Shown: piece by piece, positions 37,051 to 44,704 of the stretch
How the letters are laid out: each line of letters begins with the position of its first letter
How positions within the stretch are numbered: position 1 is the first letter of the stretch
Source: CAWBFD01 sp963788115
GTDB lineage: Bacteria; Actinomycetota; Thermoleophilia; Solirubrobacterales; 70-9
Direction of reading: 5' to 3'
Assembly (NCBI GenBank): GCA_963788115.1
Contig: CAWBFD010000002.1
Location: forward strand, 310,001 to 374,000
DNA: 64,000 nt
The notes under the pieces: generated by a model
Databases searched by the model: none
Seen by the model: the letters and a program-made list of their open reading frames with translations, nothing else
Told to the model about the DNA's origin: nothing
Program-made: the position numbers and the translations under genes

Positions 37051-38961
37051 ATGGACACCGCCGCAAAGCCCGCCATGGCCAGGACGGCGCTCGCGGTCGG
37101 CGCCCTCGGGGTTGTCTTCGGCGATATCGGCACCAGCCCCATCTACACGATTCAGACCGCATTCGACCCGGGCGATCCTCACCCCATTCAGGCGTCGCTT
37201 CACAACGTCTTCGGCGTCGCCTCCCTGATCTTCTGGGCGGTCCTGCTGATCGTCACCGTCAAGTACGTCGGCCTGGTGATGGGCGCCGACAACGACGGGG
37301 AGGGCGGGATCATGGCGCTGATCTCACAGATTCGTCAGATCGGCAAGGAGGTGCCGGGGCGCGTCAAGCTCGTGCTCGCCGGGCTCGGGTTGTTCGGCGC
37401 AGGGCTGTTCTTCGGCGACAGCATGATCACCCCAGCGATCTCGGTGCTCTCGGCGGTCGAGGGCACCGAGACGATCTCCTCTTCGATGGACAGCTTCGTG
37501 ATTCCGATCACGGTCGCGATCATCGCGGTCCTCTTCGCGATCCAGCGCCGCGGCACCGGATCGGTGGCGCACATGTTCGGCCCGGTGATGCTCCTCTGGT
37601 TCACGACGATCGCCGCGCTGGGAATTCGCGGGATCACGATGCACCCCGAGGTCTTGAAGGCGCTCTCGCCCAGTTACGCCGTCGACTTCCTCTTTCACAG
37701 CGGGTCGACCGGCTTCTTCTCCCTCGCCTCTGTGGTCCTCGCGATCACGGGGTGTGAGGCGCTCTACGCCGACATGGGCCACTTCGGGCGGCCAGCGATC
37801 GCTCGCGCCTGGCTGCTCTTGGTCTTTCCGGCCTGCATCCTCAGCTACCTGGGTCAAAGCGCGTTGATCATCGACGACCCCAACGCGATCAGCGCTCCCT
37901 TCTTCCGGCTGATGCCGCACGGCGGGCTGGTTCCGCTGGTCGTCCTCGCGACTGCCGCGACAGTCATTGCCTCACAAGCCGTGATCTCCGGCGCCTTCTC
38001 GATCGCCCATCAGGCGTCGCAGCTCAACTACCTGCCGCGCCTGCGCGTGATCCACACTTCCAAACGCGCGTACGGACAGGTGTACGTGCCGGTCATCAAC
38101 TGGCTCCTCATGCTCGGCGTGCTGGCGCTGGTGCTCGCCTTCCGAAGCTCGGCGAAGCTCGCCTTCGCTTACGGCATGGCGGTGACCGGCACGATCGCGA
38201 TCACGACGGTCCTGTTCTTCGTCGTGGTTCGTCACCGCTGGCGGCGGCCGCTCTGGCTCGCCGTGCTCGGTGCCGCGTTCTTCCTGAGCATCGAGCTCGC
38301 GTTCCTCGGAGCCAACCTGACCAAGTTCCTCCACGGTGCCTGGGTCCCGCTCCTGATCGGGGTGATCCTCTTCACCGTGATGACCACCTGGTTCCGTGGC
38401 CGCGAGCTGGTGACGGCCGAGCGCTTCCGCGTGGAAGGGCCGCTCCGGGCCTTCGTCGAGGAGCTGCGCACCACGAGCCCGCCGGTGGCCCGCGTCCCCG
38501 GAACGGGCGTGTTCATGAACCGAGGCAAGGTGACGGCGCCGCTCTCGATGCGCGCCTGCGTCGACCACCTCCACTCGCTGCCCGAGAACGCCATCATCCT
38601 CTCATTGGAGACCCTCCCGGTTCCGCGGATCCGGCCGCGTGATCGTCTCGAGGTCGACGACCTCGGTTACAAGGACGACCGCATCACCTTCGTCAGCGCC
38701 AAGCACGGCTACGCCGAGGAGTACGACGTGCCCTCCCTGGTCGAACAGATTGCCAAGGCGGGAGTCGAATGCCCGGTTGATGCGCGTCACGCCTCCTTCT
38801 ATCTCTCGAGGGTTGAGCTCACGCCGGGTGAGAAGCCCGGCATGAGCTACTGGCGCAAGCGCCTCTTCCTGGTCACGGCTCTAGTGACCGCCGAGCCGAC
38901 CGACTACTTCAAGCTGCCTCGTGAGCGCACCATTACCCTCGGCGCGGAGATCGAGTTCTGA
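37051..38961 (+). CDS. kup: Kup-family potassium uptake transporter
   Basis: KUP/HAK/KT transporter, a K+/H+ symporter of the cytoplasmic membrane, 636 residues. Signature GVVFGDIGTSPIYT near residues 20-33, ADNDGEGGIMAL, 12 helices to about residue 450, GCEALYADMGHFGRPAI, and a cytoplasmic C-terminal domain. ATG 37051 is chosen as the first Met before the signature. With the Na+/H+ antiporter and the DUF1345 protein nearby it adds to a run of ion-transport genes. Confidence 0.95.
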   Translation: MDTAAKPAMARTALAVGALGVVFGDIGTSPIYTIQTAFDPGDPHPIQASLHNVFGVASLIFWAVLLIVTVKYVGLVMGADNDGEGGIMALISQIRQIGKEVPGRVKLVLAGLGLFGAGLFFGDSMITPAISVLSAVEGTETISSSMDSFVIPITVAIIAVLFAIQRRGTGSVAHMFGPVMLLWFTTIAALGIRGITMHPEVLKALSPSYAVDFLFHSGSTGFFSLASVVLAITGCEALYADMGHFGRPAIARAWLLLVFPACILSYLGQSALIIDDPNAISAPFFRLMPHGGLVPLVVLATAATVIASQAVISGAFSIAHQASQLNYLPRLRVIHTSKRAYGQVYVPVINWLLMLGVLALVLAFRSSAKLAFAYGMAVTGTIAITTVLFFVVVRHRWRRPLWLAVLGAAFFLSIELAFLGANLTKFLHGAWVPLLIGVILFTVMTTWFRGRELVTAERFRVEGPLRAFVEELRTTSPPVARVPGTGVFMNRGKVTAPLSMRACVDHLHSLPENAIILSLETLPVPRIRPRDRLEVDDLGYKDDRITFVSAKHGYAEEYDVPSLVEQIAKAGVECPVDARHASFYLSRVELTPGEKPGMSYWRKRLFLVTALVTAEPTDYFKLPRERTITLGAEIEF

Positions 38962-39009
38962 GCCCTTCGAAGAGATCCGGCGAAGCGAGGCGCACAAGCC
39001 GGTAGAGCC

Positions 39010-39687
39010 GTGACCCAACCGCCCCCTGCAAACCCAGCGACCGTGCAGTACGACCACTCCGGCCTGGCAGCTACGCGCGTAATCGTCGGCGCAATCGGGG
39101 GCATTGCAGCGGCGGCGCTTGCTCTCAGCCAGGGAGCGTCCTGGTCCGTGGCGGCGCTATGTGCCTCGGACGTCGCTGCGCTCGTCTTCGTCGCATGGGT
39201 TTGGGTCTCCGTGTGGGGCGCCGACGCAGCAGAGACGGCGCGGATCGCTCGCGCCGAGGACGCATCACGCGCTGCTGCGGAAGCCGTTCTGGTGGGCGCC
39301 GGCGCCGCAAGCCTCGTGGCCGTGGCATTCACGCTCGGAGAGGCAGGTGCCTCCGGCGCTCCTGAACGCGGCCTTCTGACGGCGCTGTCCCTCGGCAGCG
39401 TCGCGTTGGCATGGCTTTCAGTGCACACCGTCTTCGGTCTTCGCTACGCAAGGCTCTACTACAGCGACCCAGAGGGGGGGATCGACTTCCACGGCGAGGC
39501 GCCCAACTACGTGGACTTCGCCTACTTCGCCCTGACGATCGGGATGACTTTCCAGGTTTCGGATACCGCTCTCACCGTCAAGCGCGTTCGCCGCGTCGCT
39601 CTCCATCATGCCCTGCTGTCCTACGTCTTTGGGACCGGGATCGTCGCGATCACCGTGAGCTCGGTTGCCGGCCTTCTGGGTCGCTGA
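39010..39687 (+). CDS. DUF1345 family membrane protein
   Basis: The protein has 225 residues and about five membrane helices (around 23-40, 48-68, 93-112, 123-143 and 195-220). The family signature near the end is complete: NYVDFAYFALTIGMTFQVSDT followed by RVRRVALHHALLSYVFGT. Function is unknown. The GTG start at 39010 lies 48 bp after the kup stop, so co-transcription with kup is likely. Confidence 0.85.
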   Translation: MTQPPPANPATVQYDHSGLAATRVIVGAIGGIAAAALALSQGASWSVAALCASDVAALVFVAWVWVSVWGADAAETARIARAEDASRAAAEAVLVGAGAASLVAVAFTLGEAGASGAPERGLLTALSLGSVALAWLSVHTVFGLRYARLYYSDPEGGIDFHGEAPNYVDFAYFALTIGMTFQVSDTALTVKRVRRVALHHALLSYVFGTGIVAITVSSVAGLLGR

Positions 39688-39940
39688 GGGAGCGGATCAG
39701 CTCATCAAGTGTCCCCATGGACGAGCAGAGAGGGGTTGCCGGTCTTTCCAGGGCGGCAGGTAGGCGGCACCCGCGCCGCGCAGCTGCACGACGCTGTAGT
39801 CGTGGCTACCGACGCCGACGCATTCGATCTCGGCGGCCGTGCGCGCACTCGACGTCCAGGGGCCGTCGCCCTACCGCGATCGCCTGTCCAGGAGCCACCG
39901 ACTCGCCATACACGAACGTGGCGCGTTCGCTTTTTGGGCA

Positions 39941-40012
39941 TGGGCGCGGCTGGTTTCGAACCAGCGACCTCTCGCGTGTGAAGCGAGCGCTCTCCCACTG
40001 AGCTACGCGCCC
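39941..40012 (-). tRNA. tRNA-Val (CAC)
   Basis: This is a 72-nt cloverleaf on the minus strand: acceptor GGGCGCG/CGCGCCC, D-arm GCTC-AGTGGGA-GAGC, anticodon stem CTCGC/GCGAG with loop TTCACAC (anticodon CAC, reading GUG), T-arm GCTGG-TTCGAAA-CCAGC and discriminator A. CCA is not encoded. A 21-bp copy of its 3' end lies at 35163-35183. Confidence 0.96.
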
Positions 40013-40206
40013 GTTGGCAGAAGCATTTTCGTGCCTATAGGCAACAGAATCCTTCAGGGAGCGCCAAATCATAGGCGGCGTGGGTTCGCGCCCGGAACGG
40101 GCTGATCCGAACGGACGCGCGCTGCGAATAGGTCCATGTCAACGCACACAGCCGCGTCGCAGAAGCGGTGCGGCGGGGGTCCCACCAACGGCTGGAGGGA
40201 GAGACC

Positions 40207-40419
40207 ATGCGCATCGATCTGGAATCGCATCAGGCTGAAGCTGACTTCGCGAACGATCGCGAGTGGGTTGCCGCGACAGACGAGTTCACCCGGCAGATTC
40301 AGACGCTCGCGCGGAGCGCGGATGCTTTCAACGGGACCGGCGCGTGCACGATGCTCCACAGCCTCGTCAGCGGCTCGGCCGACGGCCCGGGGCGGCATGC
40401 CGTCCAACTCCGGGGGTGA
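40207..40419 (+). CDS. Small hypothetical protein
   Basis: A 70-residue frame from ATG 40207, preceded by GGAGGGAGAGACC, a good ribosome site. The protein starts MRIDLESHQAEADFANDREW and is acidic and helical at the N-terminus (DEFTRQIQTLARSAD), with a Gly/Ser-rich end. No family is recognised. Its end overlaps the start of the next small frame, suggesting a coupled pair. Confidence 0.45.
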   Translation: MRIDLESHQAEADFANDREWVAATDEFTRQIQTLARSADAFNGTGACTMLHSLVSGSADGPGRHAVQLRG

Positions 40420-40639
40420 AATCGTGGATCCCCGAACCCGCACCGCACTCACGGCCATTCTCCACGGCATGGATCCTCGGTCGGTCGAGGACCTGTGTCG
40501 GTCCGCTCAGCGCGAGGCCGTCATCCATCGTGACGACGGCCAGCCCGAGCTGCAGGACGATCTCTGCGCCATGGTCAGCGCAGCGCTCGACGTGCACGAG
40601 TTCCGGGCCATGGTCGCCGCCCCGGCGAAGATTCGCTGA
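40397..40639 (+). CDS. Small hypothetical protein
   Basis: An 80-residue frame from ATG 40397 (GTG 40425 is possible). The body is helical and acidic: ALTAILHGMDPRSVEDLCRSA, HRDDGQPELQDDLCAMVSAALDVHEF, ending in a basic AAPAKIR. It is not recognised. It overlaps the preceding gene by 23 bp. Two small overlapping genes recall toxin-antitoxin layouts, but neither protein shows a toxin fold signature. Confidence 0.45.
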   Translation: MPSNSGGEIVDPRTRTALTAILHGMDPRSVEDLCRSAQREAVIHRDDGQPELQDDLCAMVSAALDVHEFRAMVAAPAKIR

Positions 40640-40652
40640 TCGCCGCGACGCG

Positions 40653-41051
40653 CTAATCGTCCAGCCCGGCGGCTGCGAGGGCGTCTTGCTCGTTTTCGTA
40701 GATCTCCCAGCGGACCACCTGTCCATCGCGCCACTCGCAGACCTGCCATACACGGTCCTTGAGGGATGCGGCGCCTCCCTCGCCGTGGGCACGATTGCAT
40801 AGCCCGGAGACGGTCAGCTCCCCGGCGTTGCGCACGGACATGATCTCAATGGTGAAGTCGGGGAAAACGTCGAGGAGGGTCTTCCACCAGTCCCGGACGC
40901 CGTCGTGACCTTGATGGGGGCCGCCCTCGATCTCGAGGACGCGCGAGACCCCGATCACATCGGGGTCGGCCAGCGCGAGAAACCCCTCGAGGTCGCGGCG
41001 GTTGAACGCATCGATGCCCTGCCGGTAAAGCTCCACGTTCTCTTGCGACAT
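40653..41051 (-). CDS. SnoaL-like (NTF2 fold) protein
   Basis: A protein of 132 residues beginning MSQENVELYRQGIDAFNRRD, with FLALADPDVIGVSRVLEIEGG, HDGVRDWWKTLLDVFPDFTIEI and EWRDGQVVRWEIYENEQDAL, the standard SnoaL layout of this lineage. The pocket function is unknown. It is paralogous to 36584-36973 and converges with the small frame ending at 40639. Confidence 0.85.
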   Translation of the reverse strand: MSQENVELYRQGIDAFNRRDLEGFLALADPDVIGVSRVLEIEGGPHQGHDGVRDWWKTLLDVFPDFTIEIMSVRNAGELTVSGLCNRAHGEGGAASLKDRVWQVCEWRDGQVVRWEIYENEQDALAAAGLDD

Positions 41052-41282
41052 CGCCGATCAAGTATCCCGCGACGCACCGGCAGGGCCAAGCCTTCCGTAG
41101 TTCACCGCAGAGAGGTTCGCGGCCTTTCTCCCTCGCCAGTCGGACCGGTCCCGTCGATAGGTCAATGGGGGGTAAGTGAACCGTGGCGGGGACCGCGTCC
41201 TCGGATCCATCCGATCCGGGGACGTGGTCGGTCACCGGGTTCCCTTGCTGGAAGTCAACTGTTGGGGGAGGTTCTAATCGTC

Positions 41283-41450
41283 ATGGCACACAGCCGGGAG
41301 ATCGAACCGGCCGCTGGGCCGGCCACACCACTCGCGAGTGGGGAGGTCATCGGGCAACGGGCCGCCGCCGCCATCGGTATCGCCTCCCTGGTCACCCTCT
41401 CCCTGAGCCTCGCGGCGCTCGACCTGATTACCGGGAGCGACGTCTCCTGA
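41283..41450 (+). CDS. Small single-pass membrane protein
   Basis: A 55-residue frame with ATG 41283 after GGGGAGG. A polar N-terminus (MAHSREIEPAAGPATPLASG) precedes one hydrophobic helix (AAAAIGIASLVTLSLSLAAL). No family is recognised. It ends at the base before the stop codon of the convergent methyltransferase remnant. Confidence 0.5.
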   Translation: MAHSREIEPAAGPATPLASGEVIGQRAAAAIGIASLVTLSLSLAALDLITGSDVS

Positions 41451-41868
41451 TCAGGAGACACGAGCGACCACCGCGGCGGCAAATCCGGCTCCGAGAGCCT
41501 TCACCGACGCCTCCTGGATCTCGAAGCCGGCCCCCTCGAGCACCCCGCCGAGCTCCGCGCTGAACGCCACTGCCTGCTCGCTCGCCTTCCATCCGGGGCC
41601 CTGGCCGAACAGATAGAGGCTCGCACCGGGGACGAGGCGTCGCCGAACGATTTCCAGCGCCTCGCCCGGCTCGTGGAGTCTTCTGTGACCTGTCGATCGC
41701 CGTGATCCGCCCCCGATCGAGCCGCTCACAGACCAGTGAGACGGCCACGCCGTGCCCACAGCCCACCTCGAGAATGCGATCGTCAGGCGCGACGGCGAGC
41801 GTCCTGACCGCCCAGATCAGCCGATCGGATGCGTTGCTCGCCACGGCGAGATCATGACCGGTGTCCAT
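41451..41868 (-). pseudogene. Class I SAM methyltransferase with internal deletion
   Basis: The N-terminal part (from ATG 41868) has SAM motif I, DDRILEVGCGHGVAVSLVCERL, and ITAIDRS. The C-terminal part, in another frame, has EALEIVRRRLVPGASLYLFGQGPGW and AGFEIQEASVKALGAGFAAAVVARVS. The middle of the Rossmann fold (roughly 60-70 residues, motifs II-III) is missing and the junction near 41690 shifts frame. An active methyltransferase is therefore unlikely. Confidence 0.72.
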
Positions 41869-41888
41869 TTCCTCGCCCGGCGTTCGTC
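41862..41888 (+). promoter_or_regulatory. ECF-type promoter candidate upstream of the DGPF gene
   Basis: TGTCCA (41862-41867) and CGTC (41885-41888) are separated by 17 bp and lie about 34 bp before the DGPF start. TGTC/CGTC-like boxes are the kind used by ECF41/ECF42 sigma factors, which often drive the adjacent DGPF genes. One palpable mismatch and high background G+C keep this speculative. Confidence 0.3.
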
Positions 41889-41921
41889 CTAGGGACGACC
41901 ATTCCAAAAAGGAGGAAGGCG

Positions 41922-42278
41922 ATGAAGTACATGCTGTTGATTCATCAAGGCGACACCCCGCTGCCAGGCTCAGAGGAGTGGGGGCGGCTCTCGGATGAGG
42001 AGCAGGGCGCCGTCTACGCCGACTACCAGGCGATCAACCAGACCCCCGGCGTCACCCCGGGTCTCTGGCTGGCGCCCCCCGAGGCGGCAACCACGGTGCG
42101 GGTCGACGACGGCAAGACGCTGACTACCGATGGCCCGTTCGTCGCGATCAAGGAGGCGCTCGGCGGCTACCTCGTGTTCGAGGCGGACGACCTCGACGCC
42201 GCGATCGACCTCGCTGCGCGGATCCCGGCGGCACGCCTGGGCGGCGCGATCGAGGTTCGCCCGATCGAGGAGCGGTAG
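41922..42278 (+). CDS. YCII-related DGPF-domain protein
   Basis: A protein of 118 residues with a ferredoxin-like YCII fold: MKYMLLIHQGD, the motif DGPFVAIKEALGGYLVFEADDLDAAI (DGPF plus KE.LGGY), and GAIEVRPIEE. DGPF proteins accompany ECF42 sigma factors, and such a gene follows immediately. Strong ribosome site AAGGAGGAAGGCG. The activity of the family is unknown; a signalling or enzymatic partner role for the sigma factor is inferred from the constant pairing. Confidence 0.9.
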   Translation: MKYMLLIHQGDTPLPGSEEWGRLSDEEQGAVYADYQAINQTPGVTPGLWLAPPEAATTVRVDDGKTLTTDGPFVAIKEALGGYLVFEADDLDAAIDLAARIPAARLGGAIEVRPIEER

Positions 42279-43438
42279 CGATCCTCGAGCGGGTCTTCCG
42301 CGACGAGTGGGGCCGCGTCCTCGCCAGCCTGATCGGCTTCCTCGGCGACTTCGACCTCGCCGAGGAAGCCGCCCAGGAGGCGTTCACGATCGCCGCCGAG
42401 CGCTGGCCCCGCGAGGGGACGCCAGCCAACCCCCGCGCCTGGCTGGTGACGACCGCCCGCAACCGCGCGATCGACCGCATCCGCCGCGATCGCACGCTGG
42501 CGGCCAAGACGCGCCTGCTCGACCTCCCGGAAGCCAGCGAGGACGACATGGAGGAGACCACGATCCCGGACGAGCGGCTCGAGCTCGTGTTCACCTGCTG
42601 CCACCCGGCGCTCGCCCTCGATGCCCAGGTCGCGCTCACGCTGCGCACCCTGGGCGGGCTCTCGACGGAGGAGATCGCCCGCGCCTTCCTCGTTCCCAAG
42701 GAGACGATGGCCAAGCGGCTCGTGCGCGCGAAGCGCAAGATCAAGGCCGCCGGGATCCCCTTCCGGGTGCCTCCGGCCCACCTGCTCCCCGACCGCCTCG
42801 CCGCCGTGCTCGCGGTCGTCTACCTGATCTTCAACGAGGGGTACGGCGGCCGCGGAGACCTCGCCGCCGAGGCCATTCGCCTCGGGCGCGCGCTCGCTGA
42901 GCTGATGCCTGACGAGCCCGAGGTGCACGGGTTGCTGGCATTGATGCTGGTGAACGACGCCCGGCGCGACGCGCGATTCGCCGACCGCGCCGTGGTCCTG
43001 CTCCGCGATCAGGATCGATCGCTGTGGGATTTCGATCAGATCGCCGAGGGACGCACAGCGCTCGATCGCGCGCTGGCGCTCGGCGGCCGCGGTCCCTACG
43101 TCGTGCAGGCGGCCCTGGCGTCCCTGCACGCGGATGAGCCCCAGGACTGGCCGCAGATCGCGGCCCTCTACGGCGAGCTCGCCCGCCTCACCGGCTCGCC
43201 GGTCGTGGAGCTCAACCGAGCGGTCGCGATCGCCGAAGCCGGCGAGGTCGCGGCCGCGCTCGCCCTGGTGGACCGCCTCGAGCTCGACAGCTACCACTAC
43301 CTGCACGCGACGCGCGCGGAGTTGCTGCGCCGGCTCGATCGCACGGAGGACGCCCGCGCGGCCTACGACCGCGCGCTCGAGCTCGTTCACTCGGACGCCG
43401 AGCGACGCTTCCTCGAGCGGCGGCTGGCGGAGCTCTGA
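42275..43438 (+). CDS. ECF42-like sigma factor with C-terminal TPR extension
   Basis: About 387 residues. Sigma region 2: LERVFRDEWGRVLASLIGFLGDFDLAEEAAQEAF...NRAIDRIRRDR. Region 4: LALDAQVALTLRTLGGLSTEEIARAFLVPKETMAKRLVRAKRKI. A long C-terminal extension (about 200 residues; YLIFNEGYGG, TPR-like AALYGELARLTGSPVVELNRAVAIAE) matches the ECF42 group. There is no anti-sigma gene; in this group the extension itself tunes activity. Oddity: the homologous N-terminus begins at the DGPF stop (42275), where no ATG/GTG/TTG exists in frame. The next start, GTG 42446, would cut region 2, so a base error or an unusual start is likely. Confidence 0.85.
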   Translation, partial: VAILERVFRDEWGRVLASLIGFLGDFDLAEEAAQEAFTIAAERWPREGTPANPRAWLVTTARNRAIDRIRRDRTLAAKTRLLDLPEASEDDMEETTIPDERLELVFTCCHPALALDAQVALTLRTLGGLSTEEIARAFLVPKETMAKRLVRAKRKIKAAGIPFRVPPAHLLPDRLAAVLAVVYLIFNEGYGGRGDLAAEAIRLGRALAELMPDEPEVHGLLALMLVNDARRDARFADRAVVLLRDQDRSLWDFDQIAEGRTALDRALALGGRGPYVVQAALASLHADEPQDWPQIAALYGELARLTGSPVVELNRAVAIAEAGEVAAALALVDRLELDSYHYLHATRAELLRRLDRTEDARAAYDRALELVHSDAERRFLERRLAEL

Positions 43439-43492
43439 TTCAGCCGCCGCCTGCGCATAGAGTCACGCCATCGGCGACCTCGCCGCGCTCCG

Positions 43493-44698
43493 ATGATCGA
43501 AGTCGACGCCACCTCCTTCCTGGTCATCGTCGCCACCGCAGCGTTGGCAAGCGTGCTGGTCACAGTCGTCGGCCCGCGGGTCCTGATCCCCGTGGTGGTG
43601 GTCGAGCTGCTGCTCGGCATCCTGATCGGCCCGGAGCTCCTGGGGTTCGCCGACCTCGACCCCGAGACGGAGTTCTTCGGCAACCTCGGCCTCGGGATGC
43701 TGTTCTTCTTCGCCGGTTATGAGATCGACTTCGAGCGGGTTCGCGGGCGTCCGCTGGGGCTGGCCGCCGCCGGCTGGCTGCTCTCGCTGGTGCTCGCCTA
43801 CGGGATCGGCGGCTTGCTGGCAGCCGCGGGGGTTGTCGTCTCCTACCTCTACACGGGGTCGGCGATGGCGACGACCGCGATCGGGACCCTGATCCCGATC
43901 CTCCGCGACGTGGGTGAGCTTCGGACCAGGTTCGGGACCTATCTGCTCGCCGCCGGCGCGAGCGCCGAGTTCGGGCCGATCCTGCTGACCACGTTGTTCC
44001 TCTCGACCGGCCACCCCCTCCACGAGGCGGTGATCCTCGTGCTGTTCGTCGCCCTCGCGGTGCTCACGGGTGTGTTCGCGGTGCGATCCGCCTGGCTGGG
44101 GTGGCCCTTCCTCGAGCGGACGTTCGAGGCGAGCAGCCAGCCCGCGGTGCGGCTCGCGGTGGTGCTGGTCTTCGGGCTCGCCGCGTTGGCCACCGATCTG
44201 GGCCTCGACCTGCTGCTCGGCGGGTTCGTCGCCGGCATGATCACCAGGCTGGCGCTCCGAGGCCGCGAGCTGGCGATCTTCGAGTCGAAGCTGACCGCGG
44301 TCGGTTACGGCTTCCTGATCCCGTTCTTCTTCGTCACGAGCGGGATGGCGTTCGACGTCGACTCTCTGTTCGACAGCGCCTCCGGGCTGCTGGAGGTCCC
44401 CATGTTCGTGGCCCTGTTCCTGATCGTGCGCGGGACGCCCGCGCTGCTCTTGTATCGCGGAGTGCTCGACGCCCGCGACCGGGTGGCGCTGGGGGTCTAC
44501 TCGGCCACCGAGCTTCCCCTGGTGGTCGCGATCACCACGCTCGCGGTCGAGCATGGCCACATGAAGAGCTCGACCGCCGCGTCGCTGGTGGGCGCGGCGA
44601 TCGTCTCCACGCTCCTCTACCCGCTGGTCGCCATGCGCCTGCGCCGGGGGCGCCAGGACGCCGCCGAGGGCCCTGGGCCGGCGCCGGCCACGGCCTGA
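43493..44698 (+). CDS. Kef-type cation:proton antiporter (CPA2)
   Basis: A complete 401-residue transporter with 11-13 membrane helices: VVVELLLGILIGPELLGF, FFFAGYEIDFERVRGRPLGL, TGSAMATTAIGTLIPILRD, LLGGFVAGMITRLALRG and FVTSGMAFDVDSLF. There is no RCK/TrkA-N domain at the C-terminus, so it is shorter than KefB/KefC. It exchanges K+ or Na+ for H+; specificity is unknown. It is closely related to the partial gene at 3-572. It converges with the proline genes, leaving 6 bp. Confidence 0.9.
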   Translation: MIEVDATSFLVIVATAALASVLVTVVGPRVLIPVVVVELLLGILIGPELLGFADLDPETEFFGNLGLGMLFFFAGYEIDFERVRGRPLGLAAAGWLLSLVLAYGIGGLLAAAGVVVSYLYTGSAMATTAIGTLIPILRDVGELRTRFGTYLLAAGASAEFGPILLTTLFLSTGHPLHEAVILVLFVALAVLTGVFAVRSAWLGWPFLERTFEASSQPAVRLAVVLVFGLAALATDLGLDLLLGGFVAGMITRLALRGRELAIFESKLTAVGYGFLIPFFFVTSGMAFDVDSLFDSASGLLEVPMFVALFLIVRGTPALLLYRGVLDARDRVALGVYSATELPLVVAITTLAVEHGHMKSSTAASLVGAAIVSTLLYPLVAMRLRRGRQDAAEGPGPAPATA

Positions 44699-44704
44699 TC
44701 GCGC

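Noticed and set aside
39688..39935. Minus-strand composite peptide (YGESVAPGQAIAV and AAYLPPWKDRQPLS in two frames) downstream of tRNA-Val
   Set aside because: Needs a frameshift, has no recognised family and no good ribosome site.
43463..44560. 365-codon minus-strand frame opposite the Kef antiporter
   Set aside because: Highly charged, repeat-like shadow translation of a membrane protein; no start logic.
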